The position numbers and the translations under genes were made by a program. A stretch of DNA of 64,000 nt from NCBI RefSeq assembly GCF_030813715.1, contig NZ_JAUSUZ010000001.1, positions 8,228,501 to 8,292,500 on the forward strand. The letters run 5' to 3'. Below, piece after piece: positions 27,245 to 35,221 of this stretch. The notes below the pieces were generated by a model, which was not told the DNA's origin, did no database searches, and saw nothing but the letters and a program-made list of their open reading frames with translations. The stretch comes from Catenuloplanes indicus (GTDB lineage: Bacteria > Actinomycetota > Actinomycetes > Mycobacteriales > Micromonosporaceae). Numbering within the stretch: position 1 is the stretch's first letter; the number at the start of each line of letters is the position of its first letter.

Positions 27245-27423
27245 CGTTCGGGCCGCTTCGCGACGTGGCGTTCGGGCCGCTTCGCGACGTGGCGTTCGGG
27301 CCGCTTCGCGACGTGGCGTTCGGGCCGCTTCGCGACGTGGCGTTCGGGCCGCTTCGCGACGTGGCGTTCGGGCCGGTTCACCGCGTGGCGTTCGGGCCGC
27401 TTCAGGACGTGGCGATCGGGTCG
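27238..27423. repeat. 24-bp tandem array, seven copies plus a partial, at a convergent gene junction
   Basis: Units of 24 bp begin at 27238, 27262, 27286, 27310, 27334, 27358 and 27382, with a partial copy from 27406. Units two to five are identical, and the outer ones differ at a few bases. The array contains the stop codon of the acyl-CoA dehydrogenase-like gene (27242-27244) at one end and the stop of the convergent spermidine-synthase-like gene (27402-27404) at the other. The unit resembles the last codons of the latter, which suggests that it arose by repeated duplication of that gene end. No stop occurs in the repeat in the frames checked. Confidence 0.95.
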
Positions 27424-28193
27424 TGGAGCGGGGCCGCGCCGCCGGTGAAGCCGGGCAGGTCGGCGCCGCCGATCGCGCGGCCCGGCTCCGGGTCGCGGGC
27501 CGCCAGCGCGTTCAGCCGCTCCACCGGGATCCGGCCCTCGGACAACCCGGCGACCAGCACCGTGTTGCCCCACCGGCGGCCGCGCAGCATGCCGTTCTCG
27601 CCGATCACGCACACGTCCGGCAGCACCGCGCCGAGCGTCGCCGCCATCACCCGCGTCCGGGCGGACGGCGGCACGTCCACCACGTTCACCGCGAGCAGCC
27701 CGTCCGGTCGCAGCACCCGGGCCGCCTCCCGCACGAACCCGGTGCCGGTGATGCTGCGCGGCATCTGCGCCGCCTGGTACACGTCCGCCACCACCAGGTC
27801 GAACTCCCGGTCCGGCAGTTCCTCCAGCGTCTGCCGCGCGTCGCCGAGCAGCACCGTGACGCCGGCGTCCTCGGGCAGCGGCAGCCGGTCCCAGATCAGC
27901 GCCATCAGCAGCGTGTCCCGGTCGACCACGGTCTGCACCGACCCGGGCCGGGTCGCCGCGATGTAGCGCGGCAGGCTCAGCGCGCCGCCGCCCAGGTGCA
28001 GCACGCGCAGCGGCACCCCGGGCCTGGCCGCGGTGTCCACCACCGTGACCAGCCGGCGCATGTAGTCGAACTTCATCCGGGTGGGATCGCGGACGTCGAC
28101 GTACGACTGCGGGACGCCGTCGACCTCCAGCGTCCACGCGCCCGGCGCGGACGCGTCCGGGACCAGCTGGGCGAGGCCGAAACCGGTCGGCAT
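27402..28193 (-). CDS. Spermidine synthase-like / fused methyltransferase-fold protein
   Basis: A 263-residue Rossmann-fold protein of the spermidine/spermine synthase superfamily. Motifs are VLHLGGGALSLPRYI (nucleotide-binding loop), TVVDRDTLL, LLGDARQTLEELPDREFDLVV and VADVYQ. Conserved residues of true aminopropyltransferases for polyamine binding are only partly present, so its substrate is uncertain. ATG 28191-28193 is preceded by GGGAG at five bases and is chosen over GTG 28224-28226. The end of the gene lies in the 24-bp tandem array. Confidence 0.82.
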   Translation of the reverse strand: MPTGFGLAQLVPDASAPGAWTLEVDGVPQSYVDVRDPTRMKFDYMRRLVTVVDTAARPGVPLRVLHLGGGALSLPRYIAATRPGSVQTVVDRDTLLMALIWDRLPLPEDAGVTVLLGDARQTLEELPDREFDLVVADVYQAAQMPRSITGTGFVREAARVLRPDGLLAVNVVDVPPSARTRVMAATLGAVLPDVCVIGENGMLRGRRWGNTVLVAGLSEGRIPVERLNALAARDPEPGRAIGGADLPGFTGGAAPLHDPIATS

Positions 28194-28250
28194 CGCCACT
28201 CCCGCAACGGGTTCAGGGAGATTCACGCACCCAACCTACGCCCACGGGAA

Positions 28251-28277
28251 AAGGGCCGGTGAGCTCCACCGGCCCTT
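28251..28277 (-). terminator. Hairpin terminator after the 65-residue protein gene
   Basis: An 11-bp perfect stem (AAGGGCCGGTG / CACCGGCCCTT) with a 5-base loop lies 16 bases past the minus-strand stop at 28293. On the minus strand it is followed by a short T-containing run. Confidence 0.75.
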
Positions 28278-28292
28278 CGGTCAGGCCGCCGG

Positions 28293-28490
28293 CTACTTCG
28301 ACGGCTCCGGCACGTCGCAGTTCACCTTCGGGTTCAGGCCCACGTAGTTCAGCGGTCCGGCCACGATCGTGACCGCGGTGGTGGAGATCTCCGCACAGTT
28401 CTCCGCCTCGTTGGCGAAGTAGCCACGCTGTCCCGCCGCCAGAGCGCCGATGATCAGCCAGATGACGATGACGACCGCTCCGATACGCAC
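28293..28490 (-). CDS. Small membrane-anchored protein of unknown function
   Basis: A 65-residue protein. Residues 2-20 (RIGAVVIVIWLIIGALAAG) are a membrane helix or uncleaved signal. The remaining 45 residues are exported or periplasmic and hold two cysteines (ENCAEIS and VNCDVPE) that could form a disulfide. GTG 28488-28490 has a strong GGAGG seven bases upstream. A terminator follows, so it is a monocistronic gene. The pattern is found in many actinobacteria, but I do not know a function. Confidence 0.75.
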   Translation of the reverse strand: MRIGAVVIVIWLIIGALAAGQRGYFANEAENCAEISTTAVTIVAGPLNYVGLNPKVNCDVPEPSK

Positions 28491-28599
28491 GTCAGCCTCC
28501 TATATAGAGCGTGTGGCATATTCGCCCGCACGCTGCCCGTCGTGTGGTACCAGCTCTCTACCCAACCGCGCTCCGCGCTACACTGCCCCGCACCGGCGC

Positions 28600-29010
28600 C
28601 TACGGCAGCCGCTTGTGGAAGTGGTGTTTGCCGGTGCCACCGGGCATTCCGGGCGTGTAGCCGACCTCGCGGTAGCCGTGCCGCAGGTAGAAGCCGGGCG
28701 CGTGGAAGGACATGGTGGCGACCACGACCCGGTCGCAGCCGCGCCGGCGGATCTCGTCCTCGGCGGCGGCCAGCAGCCGGGCCCCGTGCCCCTGCCCGCG
28801 GTGATCCGGGTCCAGCCACAGCGAGGTGATGCCGCCGCAGCCACCCCAGGTGTAGCCGGTGAGGCCACCGATCAGCGTGCCGTCGTCACCGGTCAGCCGG
28901 ATCGCCAGGTTCCGATGGTCGTCGGCGCCGACCGCCGCGTCGTTGATCGCGTCCAGTTCGTCGGACAGGCGCTTCTCAAGATCTGGATCGTCGTCACCGA
29001 GACTCAGCAT
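28600..29010 (-). CDS. GNAT acetyltransferase
   Basis: A 136-residue single-domain GNAT. The acetyl-CoA-binding loop is LDPDHRGQGHGARLLAAAE, preceded by the strand GGITSLWL, and the C-terminal FHAPGFYLRHGYREVG is typical. The ending (GKHHFHKRLP) resembles the group whose members acetylate small amines. ATG 29008-29010 is preferred, since the frame upstream is not conserved-looking. The target is unknown. Confidence 0.87.
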   Translation of the reverse strand: MLSLGDDDPDLEKRLSDELDAINDAAVGADDHRNLAIRLTGDDGTLIGGLTGYTWGGCGGITSLWLDPDHRGQGHGARLLAAAEDEIRRRGCDRVVVATMSFHAPGFYLRHGYREVGYTPGMPGGTGKHHFHKRLP

Positions 29011-29066
29011 GCACGCGAGTCTCGCCGACGATCGCGGCGGACGCACCCGGATCGTCTGCGACCGGG

Positions 29067-29438
29067 TCAGCCGGACAGCCGGCCGGCCGCCGCGGTGAGC
29101 AGCGGGCAGACGGCGTCGGTCTCGGTGCGGAGCGCGGTGACGGCCGCGGGGGACGGCGGGCGGCCGGCCCGGATCTCGTCCTCGACCGCGCCGGCGAGCA
29201 GCGCGAGGCCGTCCGCGCCGATGTTGGAGGCGGAGCCGCGCAGCGCGTGCGCGGCGGTGCGGGCCTCGGCCGGGTCGTCGCCGGCCAGCGTGCGTTCCAG
29301 GTGGTCGAGCATCGCGGGGACCTTGCGGAGGAAGTTCTCGATCAGCCGGACCATCAGCGCGCGCTCCGCGGCGGACGGGTCCGGGCCGGCGATGTCGAGG
29401 AGGCGTTCGTGCAGCGCGGCCGCGCGGGCGTCGGTCAT
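29067..29438 (-). CDS. Hpt-domain phosphotransfer protein
   Basis: A 123-residue, all-helical Hpt protein. The phospho-acceptor is His64 in TAAHALRGSASNIGA, the classical Hpt pattern. Helices around FLRKVPAMLDHLERTLAGDD and LLAGAVEDEI complete the four-helix bundle. It would relay phosphate between a kinase or hybrid kinase and a receiver. Its ATG overlaps the stop of the response regulator gene by four bases (ATGA, 29435-29438), so the two are translated together and probably interact. Confidence 0.9.
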   Translation of the reverse strand: MTDARAAALHERLLDIAGPDPSAAERALMVRLIENFLRKVPAMLDHLERTLAGDDPAEARTAAHALRGSASNIGADGLALLAGAVEDEIRAGRPPSPAAVTALRTETDAVCPLLTAAAGRLSG

Positions 29439-30592
29439 GACGGCTGTCGCCAGCGGGCGAGGATGTCCGCCGGGATGACCGCGAGGACCGGCTCGGCGAT
29501 CGTGGCGATCTGCCGGTAGTTCATCAGCCGTTCCAGCAGCAGCTCGGTAACCCGGGTGCCACGGCCGATCAGGACCGCGCCGGTGACGGTGGCGACGTCC
29601 TCGGCCATCCGCATGCCGACCTCCAGCTCCGCGATGGCCAGTGCCCGTACCGTGTCGGGGGTTGCCGTGATGCCCTTGATCCGGCGCAGCGCGGCGAGCG
29701 CGCCGGGGTGGTGACGGTCGTCGGCGCGCTGCTCGATCGCGCGCAGCGCGGCCTCGCCGGAGACGCCACGGGCGGTGTGGTTCTCGAAGTCGAGGGCCGC
29801 GCGGATGACGCCGGCCCCGAGCGACACCAGCGGTGGCGCGGCCGGGTCCGGTGCGCGCAGGCCACGGACGATCGCGAGGACGTCGTCCAGGTTGGGCACG
29901 TCGCCGAGGAGGCGGACGGCCACGTCCGGCATGGCGTCGACCATGCGCTGCTCGCGTTCGCCGAGCGGCAGTCCGGCGTCCATTTTCTCCAGCACGCCGG
30001 GCGGCAGCGCGACCGCGCCGAGCTGGGAGCACATGGCCGCGACCTCGATCTCCCACCGGTTGTCCAGGTCGAGGTCCTGGCAGAGCGCGCTGACCAGCGT
30101 ACGGATCCGGCCGGCCCGGGCGAACGCGGCCGGGTTGGCGAGTTCGAGCACGCCGAACAGCGCCTGCAGGCTGGCGCGCAGCGTCTTGGCGAGGACGGTG
30201 CGTTCGGCGACCGCGATCCGGTGCTGCGCGACCGCGGCGCTGACCGTGGTGCGCAGCTCGGCGGTGGGGCAGGGCTTGGTGAGGAAGCGGAACGCGCCGC
30301 CGTCGTTGATCGCGGCGATCGCGCCGGCCACGTCGGCCTGCGCGGTCAGCAGCACGCGGGTGGTGTCCGGGTGGCGCAGCCGCATCTCGCCGAGCAGCTG
30401 TGCGCCGGACATGTCCGGCATCAGCATGTCGGAGACCACGACCGCGATGTCGTCGCGCGCGGCCAGCACGGTCAGCGCGGTGCGGCCGTCCGGCGCGGTG
30501 TGCGTGCGGAAGTCGCCGCGCAGCTGGAGCGTGAGCGCGTCGAGCACGGACTCGTCGTCGTCGACGAGCAGCACCGCGGGGCGATCGGCCAC
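29435..30592 (-). CDS. Response regulator with a degenerate HD-GYP-like output domain
   Basis: A 385-residue protein. Residues 1-125 are a receiver domain with acidic pocket LLVDDDES, phospho-acceptor Asp55 in VVSDMLMPD, the switch Thr in LLTAQAD and Lys in LTKPC. The C-terminal about 240 residues follow the length and helix pattern of HD-GYP/HDOD regulators (DNRWEIEVAAMCSQLGAVAL and RIKGITATPDTVRALAIAE), but no HD pair or GYP motif is present. It is probably a non-enzymatic effector. GTG 30590-30592 is the start. It is coupled to the Hpt gene downstream. Confidence 0.85.
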   Translation of the reverse strand: MADRPAVLLVDDDESVLDALTLQLRGDFRTHTAPDGRTALTVLAARDDIAVVVSDMLMPDMSGAQLLGEMRLRHPDTTRVLLTAQADVAGAIAAINDGGAFRFLTKPCPTAELRTTVSAAVAQHRIAVAERTVLAKTLRASLQALFGVLELANPAAFARAGRIRTLVSALCQDLDLDNRWEIEVAAMCSQLGAVALPPGVLEKMDAGLPLGEREQRMVDAMPDVAVRLLGDVPNLDDVLAIVRGLRAPDPAAPPLVSLGAGVIRAALDFENHTARGVSGEAALRAIEQRADDRHHPGALAALRRIKGITATPDTVRALAIAELEVGMRMAEDVATVTGAVLIGRGTRVTELLLERLMNYRQIATIAEPVLAVIPADILARWRQPS

Positions 30593-30623
30593 GTGTGTCC
30601 GATCGGCGGCGGTGGAGTCCGGT

Positions 30624-31157
30624 TTAGCATTCCCGGCTCATCGCCACGCGCGGCCACCGGTCCAGCCCGCGCGCGGCCTCGTCGGCGCGGATCGCGGCCA
30701 GGCCTGGCGTCAGGTCCCGCGGCGGTACGACCGTGAAGCCGAGCCGCGCGTAGTACGGCGCGTTCCACGGCACGCCGGCGAACGTGGTCAGCGTGATCCG
30801 CCGGGCACCCCAGGAGCGGCCCCACGCCGCGCACCGGTCGATGAGCGCGGCGCCGAGCCGCTGTCCGGCGTGCTCCGGGTGCACGGTGACCTGCTCGACG
30901 TGCGCCGCGTCGTCGACCCGGCCGGCCAGCAGGTAGGCGACCGGCGTACGGCCGGACAGCGCGACCCAGGCCCGCCCGTCGCGCTGGTACCCGGCCAGCG
31001 ACTCCGCGGTGGGCGGTGCGTCGGCCGCGATTTCCCACATGTTCACAGTGATGAACGCGCGGCCCGCCGCCACCTCGATCGGTGGCAGGAACGGCAGGTC
31101 AGCGACGGTGGCGAGGCGCAGTTCACGGGGCACGGACGGCACGGTAGCGACCGGCAC
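30624..31157 (-). CDS. GNAT acetyltransferase
   Basis: A GNAT protein of up to 177 residues with VEQVTVHPEHAGQRLGAALI as the acetyl-CoA-binding element, a preceding VAYLLAGRVDD strand and the C-terminal WNAPYYARLGFTVV. GTG 31157 opens the frame; GTG codons four and nine codons later are possible starts, because conserved sequence begins at about ELRLATVADLP. It ends 32 bases before the response regulator gene on the same strand and may be co-transcribed. The substrate is unknown. Confidence 0.85.
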   Translation of the reverse strand: MPVATVPSVPRELRLATVADLPFLPPIEVAAGRAFITVNMWEIAADAPPTAESLAGYQRDGRAWVALSGRTPVAYLLAGRVDDAAHVEQVTVHPEHAGQRLGAALIDRCAAWGRSWGARRITLTTFAGVPWNAPYYARLGFTVVPPRDLTPGLAAIRADEAARGLDRWPRVAMSREC

Positions 31158-31228
31158 GGGACTGCGTGAACCGAATTTCGGCGCCTAGTCTGACCCCGGC
31201 ACAGTGTCCAGCGTCCATGGGAGGCGTC

Positions 31229-33175
31229 GTGAACGTACGCACAACCCTGCGCAGAACCGCACCGCCGCTCCTCGTCCTGACCCTCGCCGTGACGATCGCG
31301 GCGCCCGCACCGGCCCAGGCCGCGCCGCCCGATCCGGCGAAGCTGACCAGCCTGACCGCGACCGGGGCGAACCCCTACCTGTCGTTCGGCGCGAAGGACG
31401 CGCCCGGTGCCCGCGGCACGGCACCCGGCATGACGTTCGGCCTCGACGGCCGGCTGACCACCACGCGGATCGCGGCCTGGCAGCGCGCGATGGCCACCGG
31501 CGCGGAGGCGGCGGCATCCCGGCCGGGCGGCGGCACCGGCTCCTACACCGAGCGCGAACCGGCCACGGTCCGCGGCCGCAACGACACCCGGCCGGAGCTC
31601 ATCCGCGGCGTCGGCTCGGGCCGGCCCGAGTCCGGCTCGTTCACCATCGACGGCACGCTCGCGTCCGAGGCGCCGGTGGCCGAGCCGCTGGCCCCACCGG
31701 CCGAGGACGACGGCGCGATCCCGCTGGCCACGGAGACCGGCATCTCGGCGGCGCGGCGCGCGGTCACCACGAGCGGCACGATCGGCGACGGCCCGCACGG
31801 CTCGGCCGGGACCGGCACCGGCGACTTCGACTTCTACGAGCTGACCGGCCGGGCCGGTGAGGTGGTCACGGCGGACGTGGACACCCCGGGCGCGGTGCTG
31901 GACAGCTTCGTGGCGCTGTACGCGGCGGACGGCACGCTGCTCGGCGGCAACGACGACCAGGCCCCGCCGGACGACTGGAGCAGCCGGTTCTCGATCGAGC
32001 TGCCCGCGGACGGCACGTACTACGTGGCGGTCGGCGGCTACTCCGAGCTGCTGCTGCCGGCCGACCCGAACGATCCGGCCAGCGGCCCCGGCGCCGGCTC
32101 GGAGGGACCGTACGCGCTGTTGCTGCAGGTCGCGGCCGAGGATCGGGACTCGTTCGCGGTCGACCTGGACAAGGGCGACGTGCTCGGGCTGAACGTGTCC
32201 GGTGGCGCGGCCCGGCTGGAGATCTTCGATCCGAGCGGCACGCAGGTCTTCGGCTCGGTGGTGGACCTGTCGTTCATCGTGCCGCCGTCGTCGCCGCTGC
32301 CCAAGGGCGGCAACGCGATCGCGGACCACATCGCGGCGGTGTCCGGCCGGCACCGGATCGTGATCGAGCGCGGTGCCGGGGCGTACTCGGCGAACGCCGT
32401 GATCACCCGTCCCGCGGCGGAGTCCGAGCGGAGGGGCACGAAGCAGACGCTGCTGATCGACACGAACGGCGCCACGATCGACCCGGCCATCTTCGGCACG
32501 GGTGCGTCGGGGGAGCGGCCGGTGACCGGCCTGCCCGCGTTCCTGCCGAATTGGGGCCTGACCGAGGCGGACCTGCCGCGGCTGCGCGACGTCATCACGC
32601 GCACCGTGAACGCGCAGCTCAACCAGGCCCGCCGGGACGCGCGCGTGGGCGAGCTGGCGGTGCGCGTGGTGACCGACGCGGACGGCCCGGAGACGTGGGG
32701 CCGGCCGGACACCAGCCGGGTGATCATCGGCGGCACGATCGAGGAACTGGAGATCCCCACGGTCGGCATCGCGCAGTCGATCGACCCGGGCAACTTCGCC
32801 CGGGAGGAGACCGCGATCGTGCTGCTGGACCTGCTCAGCGGCCCGGCCGGCAGCCCGGTCTCGCTGAACACGTACCTCACGCCGGCCAGTGACCGGGTCG
32901 GCTTCGTCGGCCGGGTGCTGGGCACGCTGATCAGCCACGAGGCCGGTCACTACCTCGGCAACTGGCACCTGAGCAGCATCGACGACCAGCTGAACATCAT
33001 GGACGAGGGCGGCGCCGACCCGGCGTTCTTCTTCGGCGTCGGGCCGGACAACGTCGGCGGCACCGCGGACGACGTGTTCGCCCGCTACGGTCCCGGCCCG
33101 CTCAGCACGTTCGAGGGCTTCGACGGCACCGAGAACACCGCGGTCCGCACCGCGTGGGCCCTGATCAAGCCCTGA
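31229..33175 (+). CDS. Secreted metzincin-type zinc metalloprotease with a PPC domain
   Basis: A 648-residue exported protein. A signal peptide occupies residues 1-about 31 (RRTAPPLLVLTLAVT, cleavage after APAQA). A bacterial pre-peptidase C-terminal (PPC) domain lies around residues 190-310 (DFDFYELTGRAGEVVTADVD; YYVAVGGY). The C-terminal region has the metzincin signature HEAGHYLGNWH (His570, Glu571, His574, His580) and a following Met-turn candidate, LNIMDEGG. It should be a secreted protease. GTG 31229 is chosen because GGGAGG lies five bases upstream; ATG 31217 would hide that site. A bidirectional terminator follows. Confidence 0.88.
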   Translation: MNVRTTLRRTAPPLLVLTLAVTIAAPAPAQAAPPDPAKLTSLTATGANPYLSFGAKDAPGARGTAPGMTFGLDGRLTTTRIAAWQRAMATGAEAAASRPGGGTGSYTEREPATVRGRNDTRPELIRGVGSGRPESGSFTIDGTLASEAPVAEPLAPPAEDDGAIPLATETGISAARRAVTTSGTIGDGPHGSAGTGTGDFDFYELTGRAGEVVTADVDTPGAVLDSFVALYAADGTLLGGNDDQAPPDDWSSRFSIELPADGTYYVAVGGYSELLLPADPNDPASGPGAGSEGPYALLLQVAAEDRDSFAVDLDKGDVLGLNVSGGAARLEIFDPSGTQVFGSVVDLSFIVPPSSPLPKGGNAIADHIAAVSGRHRIVIERGAGAYSANAVITRPAAESERRGTKQTLLIDTNGATIDPAIFGTGASGERPVTGLPAFLPNWGLTEADLPRLRDVITRTVNAQLNQARRDARVGELAVRVVTDADGPETWGRPDTSRVIIGGTIEELEIPTVGIAQSIDPGNFAREETAIVLLDLLSGPAGSPVSLNTYLTPASDRVGFVGRVLGTLISHEAGHYLGNWHLSSIDDQLNIMDEGGADPAFFFGVGPDNVGGTADDVFARYGPGPLSTFEGFDGTENTAVRTAWALIKP

Positions 33176-33179
33176 CGGT

Positions 33180-33214
33180 CGGCGGGGGTACGGAGATCAC
33201 CCGTACCCCCGCCG
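33180..33214. terminator. Bidirectional hairpin terminator between the metalloprotease gene and rtcB
   Basis: A perfect 14-bp stem (CGGCGGGGGTACGG and its complement) with a 7-base loop fills the gap between the two convergent stops at 33175 and 33218. It can serve both genes. Confidence 0.85.
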
Positions 33215-33217
33215 GAC

Positions 33218-34696
33218 TCAGCCCTTGACGGTCAGCAGCGGGCGCAGCTCCACCACCGGCGACGCGACGCCCGCACCGCGCAGGCTGTCCACCACCGGCG
33301 CCACGTCCTTGTAGGCCCAGGGTGCCTCCTGCTTCAGGTCGCGGCGCCACGCGTCGATGATGTCCCGCCGCGCCAGCACCGCCGGGTCACGGTGGTCGAG
33401 CGGCGTGACCACCCGGAAGTCGCGCAGGAAGGCGTCGAGTTCCGCGTCGCTGCCCCGGGCAGCCGCGCCGCGTGGCACCCGGCGGCCGGCACCGTGCGCC
33501 GCGCTGCCCAGCGCACGCGGCGCGTCGAGCCCGCGCAGCAGGTAGCTGGGCGCGCCCATCGAGCCCGGCACGATCACCGGCTCGCCGTACAGCCGGTGCG
33601 GGTCACCGGTGGGCCCGCCGGCCGGCGTGGCGCCCTTGCGGTGCACCACCGTGCCGTCGGCGGACGGCCAGAGCAGGTTGTGCGGCGCGTCGTAGATCAG
33701 CCGGGCGCCGACCTCACCGGCGACGTCCGCGAGCCCGGCCCGCAGCATCATGGCGAGGAAGAACCGGTTGCCGATCGCGAAGTTCGCCGCGTTCCGGAAC
33801 GCGGTGAGGTAGCGCGCCGGGTCGCCGGCCAGTGGCAGGATCCCGTTGCGCGGCATCGGCAGGCCGCGCGGCCACGCGGCGCGCGCCGCGTCCCGGCCGA
33901 GCGCACCGGCCTGGTGGCCGAGCGACAGCGAGCCGCTGTGCACGGTCAGCACCACCCGGCCCGGCGCGAGACCCCACGCGTGCGCGGCCGCGCCGTCGTG
34001 CACCGCGGAGACGTACTGCAGCTCCGCGAAGTGGTTGCCGCCGCCGATGCTGCCGATGATGCTGTCGTAGCTGACACCGCCACCACTGGAGATCCAGTCC
34101 TCGAAGCCGGCCGCGGATTCCGCCGGGAAGCCGGTCGCGTGCAGCCGGCCGTCCAGTCCGGTCACGTCGTCCGGCCGGACCTGCGCCCACGCACCGCCGT
34201 CCGCGTCCGGGACGCCGTCGGCGAACAGGCCGGACAGCCCGTACCGGAGCAGCCCTTCGCGTCGTGCGGCGGTCAGCCCGATCCGCCGCCCGCCCTCGAA
34301 GAACAGGTGCCGCAGCCGGCGCTCCAGCGCGTCCAGGTGCGGGCGGATCCGGTCGACGGTCAGCGCGGTCGTCTCGACGCGCATGCCGCAGTTGATGTCG
34401 TTGCCGACCGCCGCGGGAATGAGCGCGCCGGTGGTCTGGATCACGGTGCCGATCGGGATGCCGGCGCCCTTGTGGAAGTCCGGCGTGCAGACCACCCGGT
34501 CGATCCGCGCGGAGCCCAGCGTGCGCAGCGTGCCGGCGGTCTCCAGCACGGTGAGCAGCTCGTCCACGGCCGCGGCCTCCAGCGGCACGTCCGGTCCGGC
34601 GCAGATCTCCACCGGTACGCCGTGCGGGTTGGGCAGCGAGAGCCAGTTGTCGTCGAGCCGGACCAGGCGAGGGTCCGGCCGATGCGAGAGGGGCAT
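33218..34696 (-). CDS. rtcB: RtcB-type RNA ligase (3'-phosphate/5'-OH)
   Basis: A 492-residue RtcB protein. Conserved pieces in order are VCTPDFHKGAGIPIGTV, the metal-binding GNDINCGMRVE (Asp and Cys), SIGGGNHFAELQYV, VLTVHSGSLSLGHQ and the guanylylation motif SAAHGAGRRVPRG with its His. RtcB joins 2',3'-cyclic- or 3'-phosphate RNA ends to 5'-OH ends using GTP and Mn2+, in tRNA splicing or RNA repair. ATG 34694-34696 is supported by AAAGG seven bases upstream and by homology. No archease, rtcA or rtcR gene is adjacent. A structured 5' region precedes it. Confidence 0.94.
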   Translation of the reverse strand: MPLSHRPDPRLVRLDDNWLSLPNPHGVPVEICAGPDVPLEAAAVDELLTVLETAGTLRTLGSARIDRVVCTPDFHKGAGIPIGTVIQTTGALIPAAVGNDINCGMRVETTALTVDRIRPHLDALERRLRHLFFEGGRRIGLTAARREGLLRYGLSGLFADGVPDADGGAWAQVRPDDVTGLDGRLHATGFPAESAAGFEDWISSGGGVSYDSIIGSIGGGNHFAELQYVSAVHDGAAAHAWGLAPGRVVLTVHSGSLSLGHQAGALGRDAARAAWPRGLPMPRNGILPLAGDPARYLTAFRNAANFAIGNRFFLAMMLRAGLADVAGEVGARLIYDAPHNLLWPSADGTVVHRKGATPAGGPTGDPHRLYGEPVIVPGSMGAPSYLLRGLDAPRALGSAAHGAGRRVPRGAAARGSDAELDAFLRDFRVVTPLDHRDPAVLARRDIIDAWRRDLKQEAPWAYKDVAPVVDSLRGAGVASPVVELRPLLTVKG

Positions 34697-34886
34697 CGAA
34701 AAACCTTTCACAGAACTGCTGACGCGGGGGTACGAAGCAGCGGCGCACGGATTCACCCGTGCGCTGATGCTGTTGTGGTGCCTGACGGTTCAGCAGCCGC
34801 GAGGTCTTTCACCCAGCATAGAAAAGGTGATCAAGCAATTTTGCGACGCGGGAGCCGGGACCTGGCTCCCGCGTCCGGGGGCGGGG
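34697..34886 (-). promoter_or_regulatory. rtcB upstream region with a hairpin
   Basis: This 190-base gap is less GC-rich than its surroundings near 34800-34850. At 34743-34764 an 8-bp perfect stem (GCGCACGG / CCGTGCGC) with a 6-base loop lies about 50 bases upstream of the rtcB ATG. On the minus strand, further short pairings (CGCGG with CCGCG; TGCTG with CAGCA) could enclose it in a small tRNA-like fold. It may be part of the 5' UTR or a separate small RNA. Confidence 0.4.
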
Positions 34887-35210
34887 CTAGTTGGCCGGCC
34901 AGGAGAACTCGGCGACCCGGGAGGCCGCGATGGTGACGGTGCCGGCCTGCTCCGACTCGCCGCGCCAGACCGCGTAGCGGCCGGCCGGGAGGCTCGGGTA
35001 GACCGCGCAGTAGAGCTTGCCGTGGTTGATCAGGCGCTCGCGGACGGCCACGTGCGTGCGGGCCGCGGTCAGCGTGTCCAGCGGGCTGATCTCGATCTCC
35101 AGGCCCTGCTGCTCCGGGCCGGTGTAGATGACCAGCGCGCCGGTGTCCCGGCCGATGTCCAGCATGACGCTGGCGGTCTCGGAGGTGCCGTAGTGGTGGT
35201 GCGTGTGCAT
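34887..35210 (-). CDS. Small conserved actinobacterial protein of unknown function
   Basis: A 107-residue protein with a His-rich start (MHTHHHYG), then ASVMLDIGRDTGALVIYT, GLEIEISPLD, THVAVRERL and a C-terminal RYAVWRGESEQAGTVTIAAS. The alternating pattern suggests a small beta-sandwich. Similar proteins occur in other actinobacteria, sometimes labelled phospholipase without evidence. The His cluster might bind metal. ATG 35208-35210 lies 11 bases past the DUF4331 stop and has AGGAG upstream, so it is the last gene of the cluster. Confidence 0.75.
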   Translation of the reverse strand: MHTHHHYGTSETASVMLDIGRDTGALVIYTGPEQQGLEIEISPLDTLTAARTHVAVRERLINHGKLYCAVYPSLPAGRYAVWRGESEQAGTVTIAASRVAEFSWPAN

Positions 35211-35221
35211 GGTGACTCCTC

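Noticed and set aside
27220-28137. Minus-strand frame with a repeated Arg-Pro-Glu-Arg-His tail
   Set aside because: It is a chance frame over the spermidine-synthase-like gene that runs into the 24-bp array; it has no family pattern, and the correct frame of the gene stops at 27402.
31043-32968. 641-codon minus-strand frame opposite the metalloprotease
   Set aside because: The plus-strand gene has a signal peptide, a PPC domain and a metzincin motif; the opposite frame has none and lacks a ribosome site.
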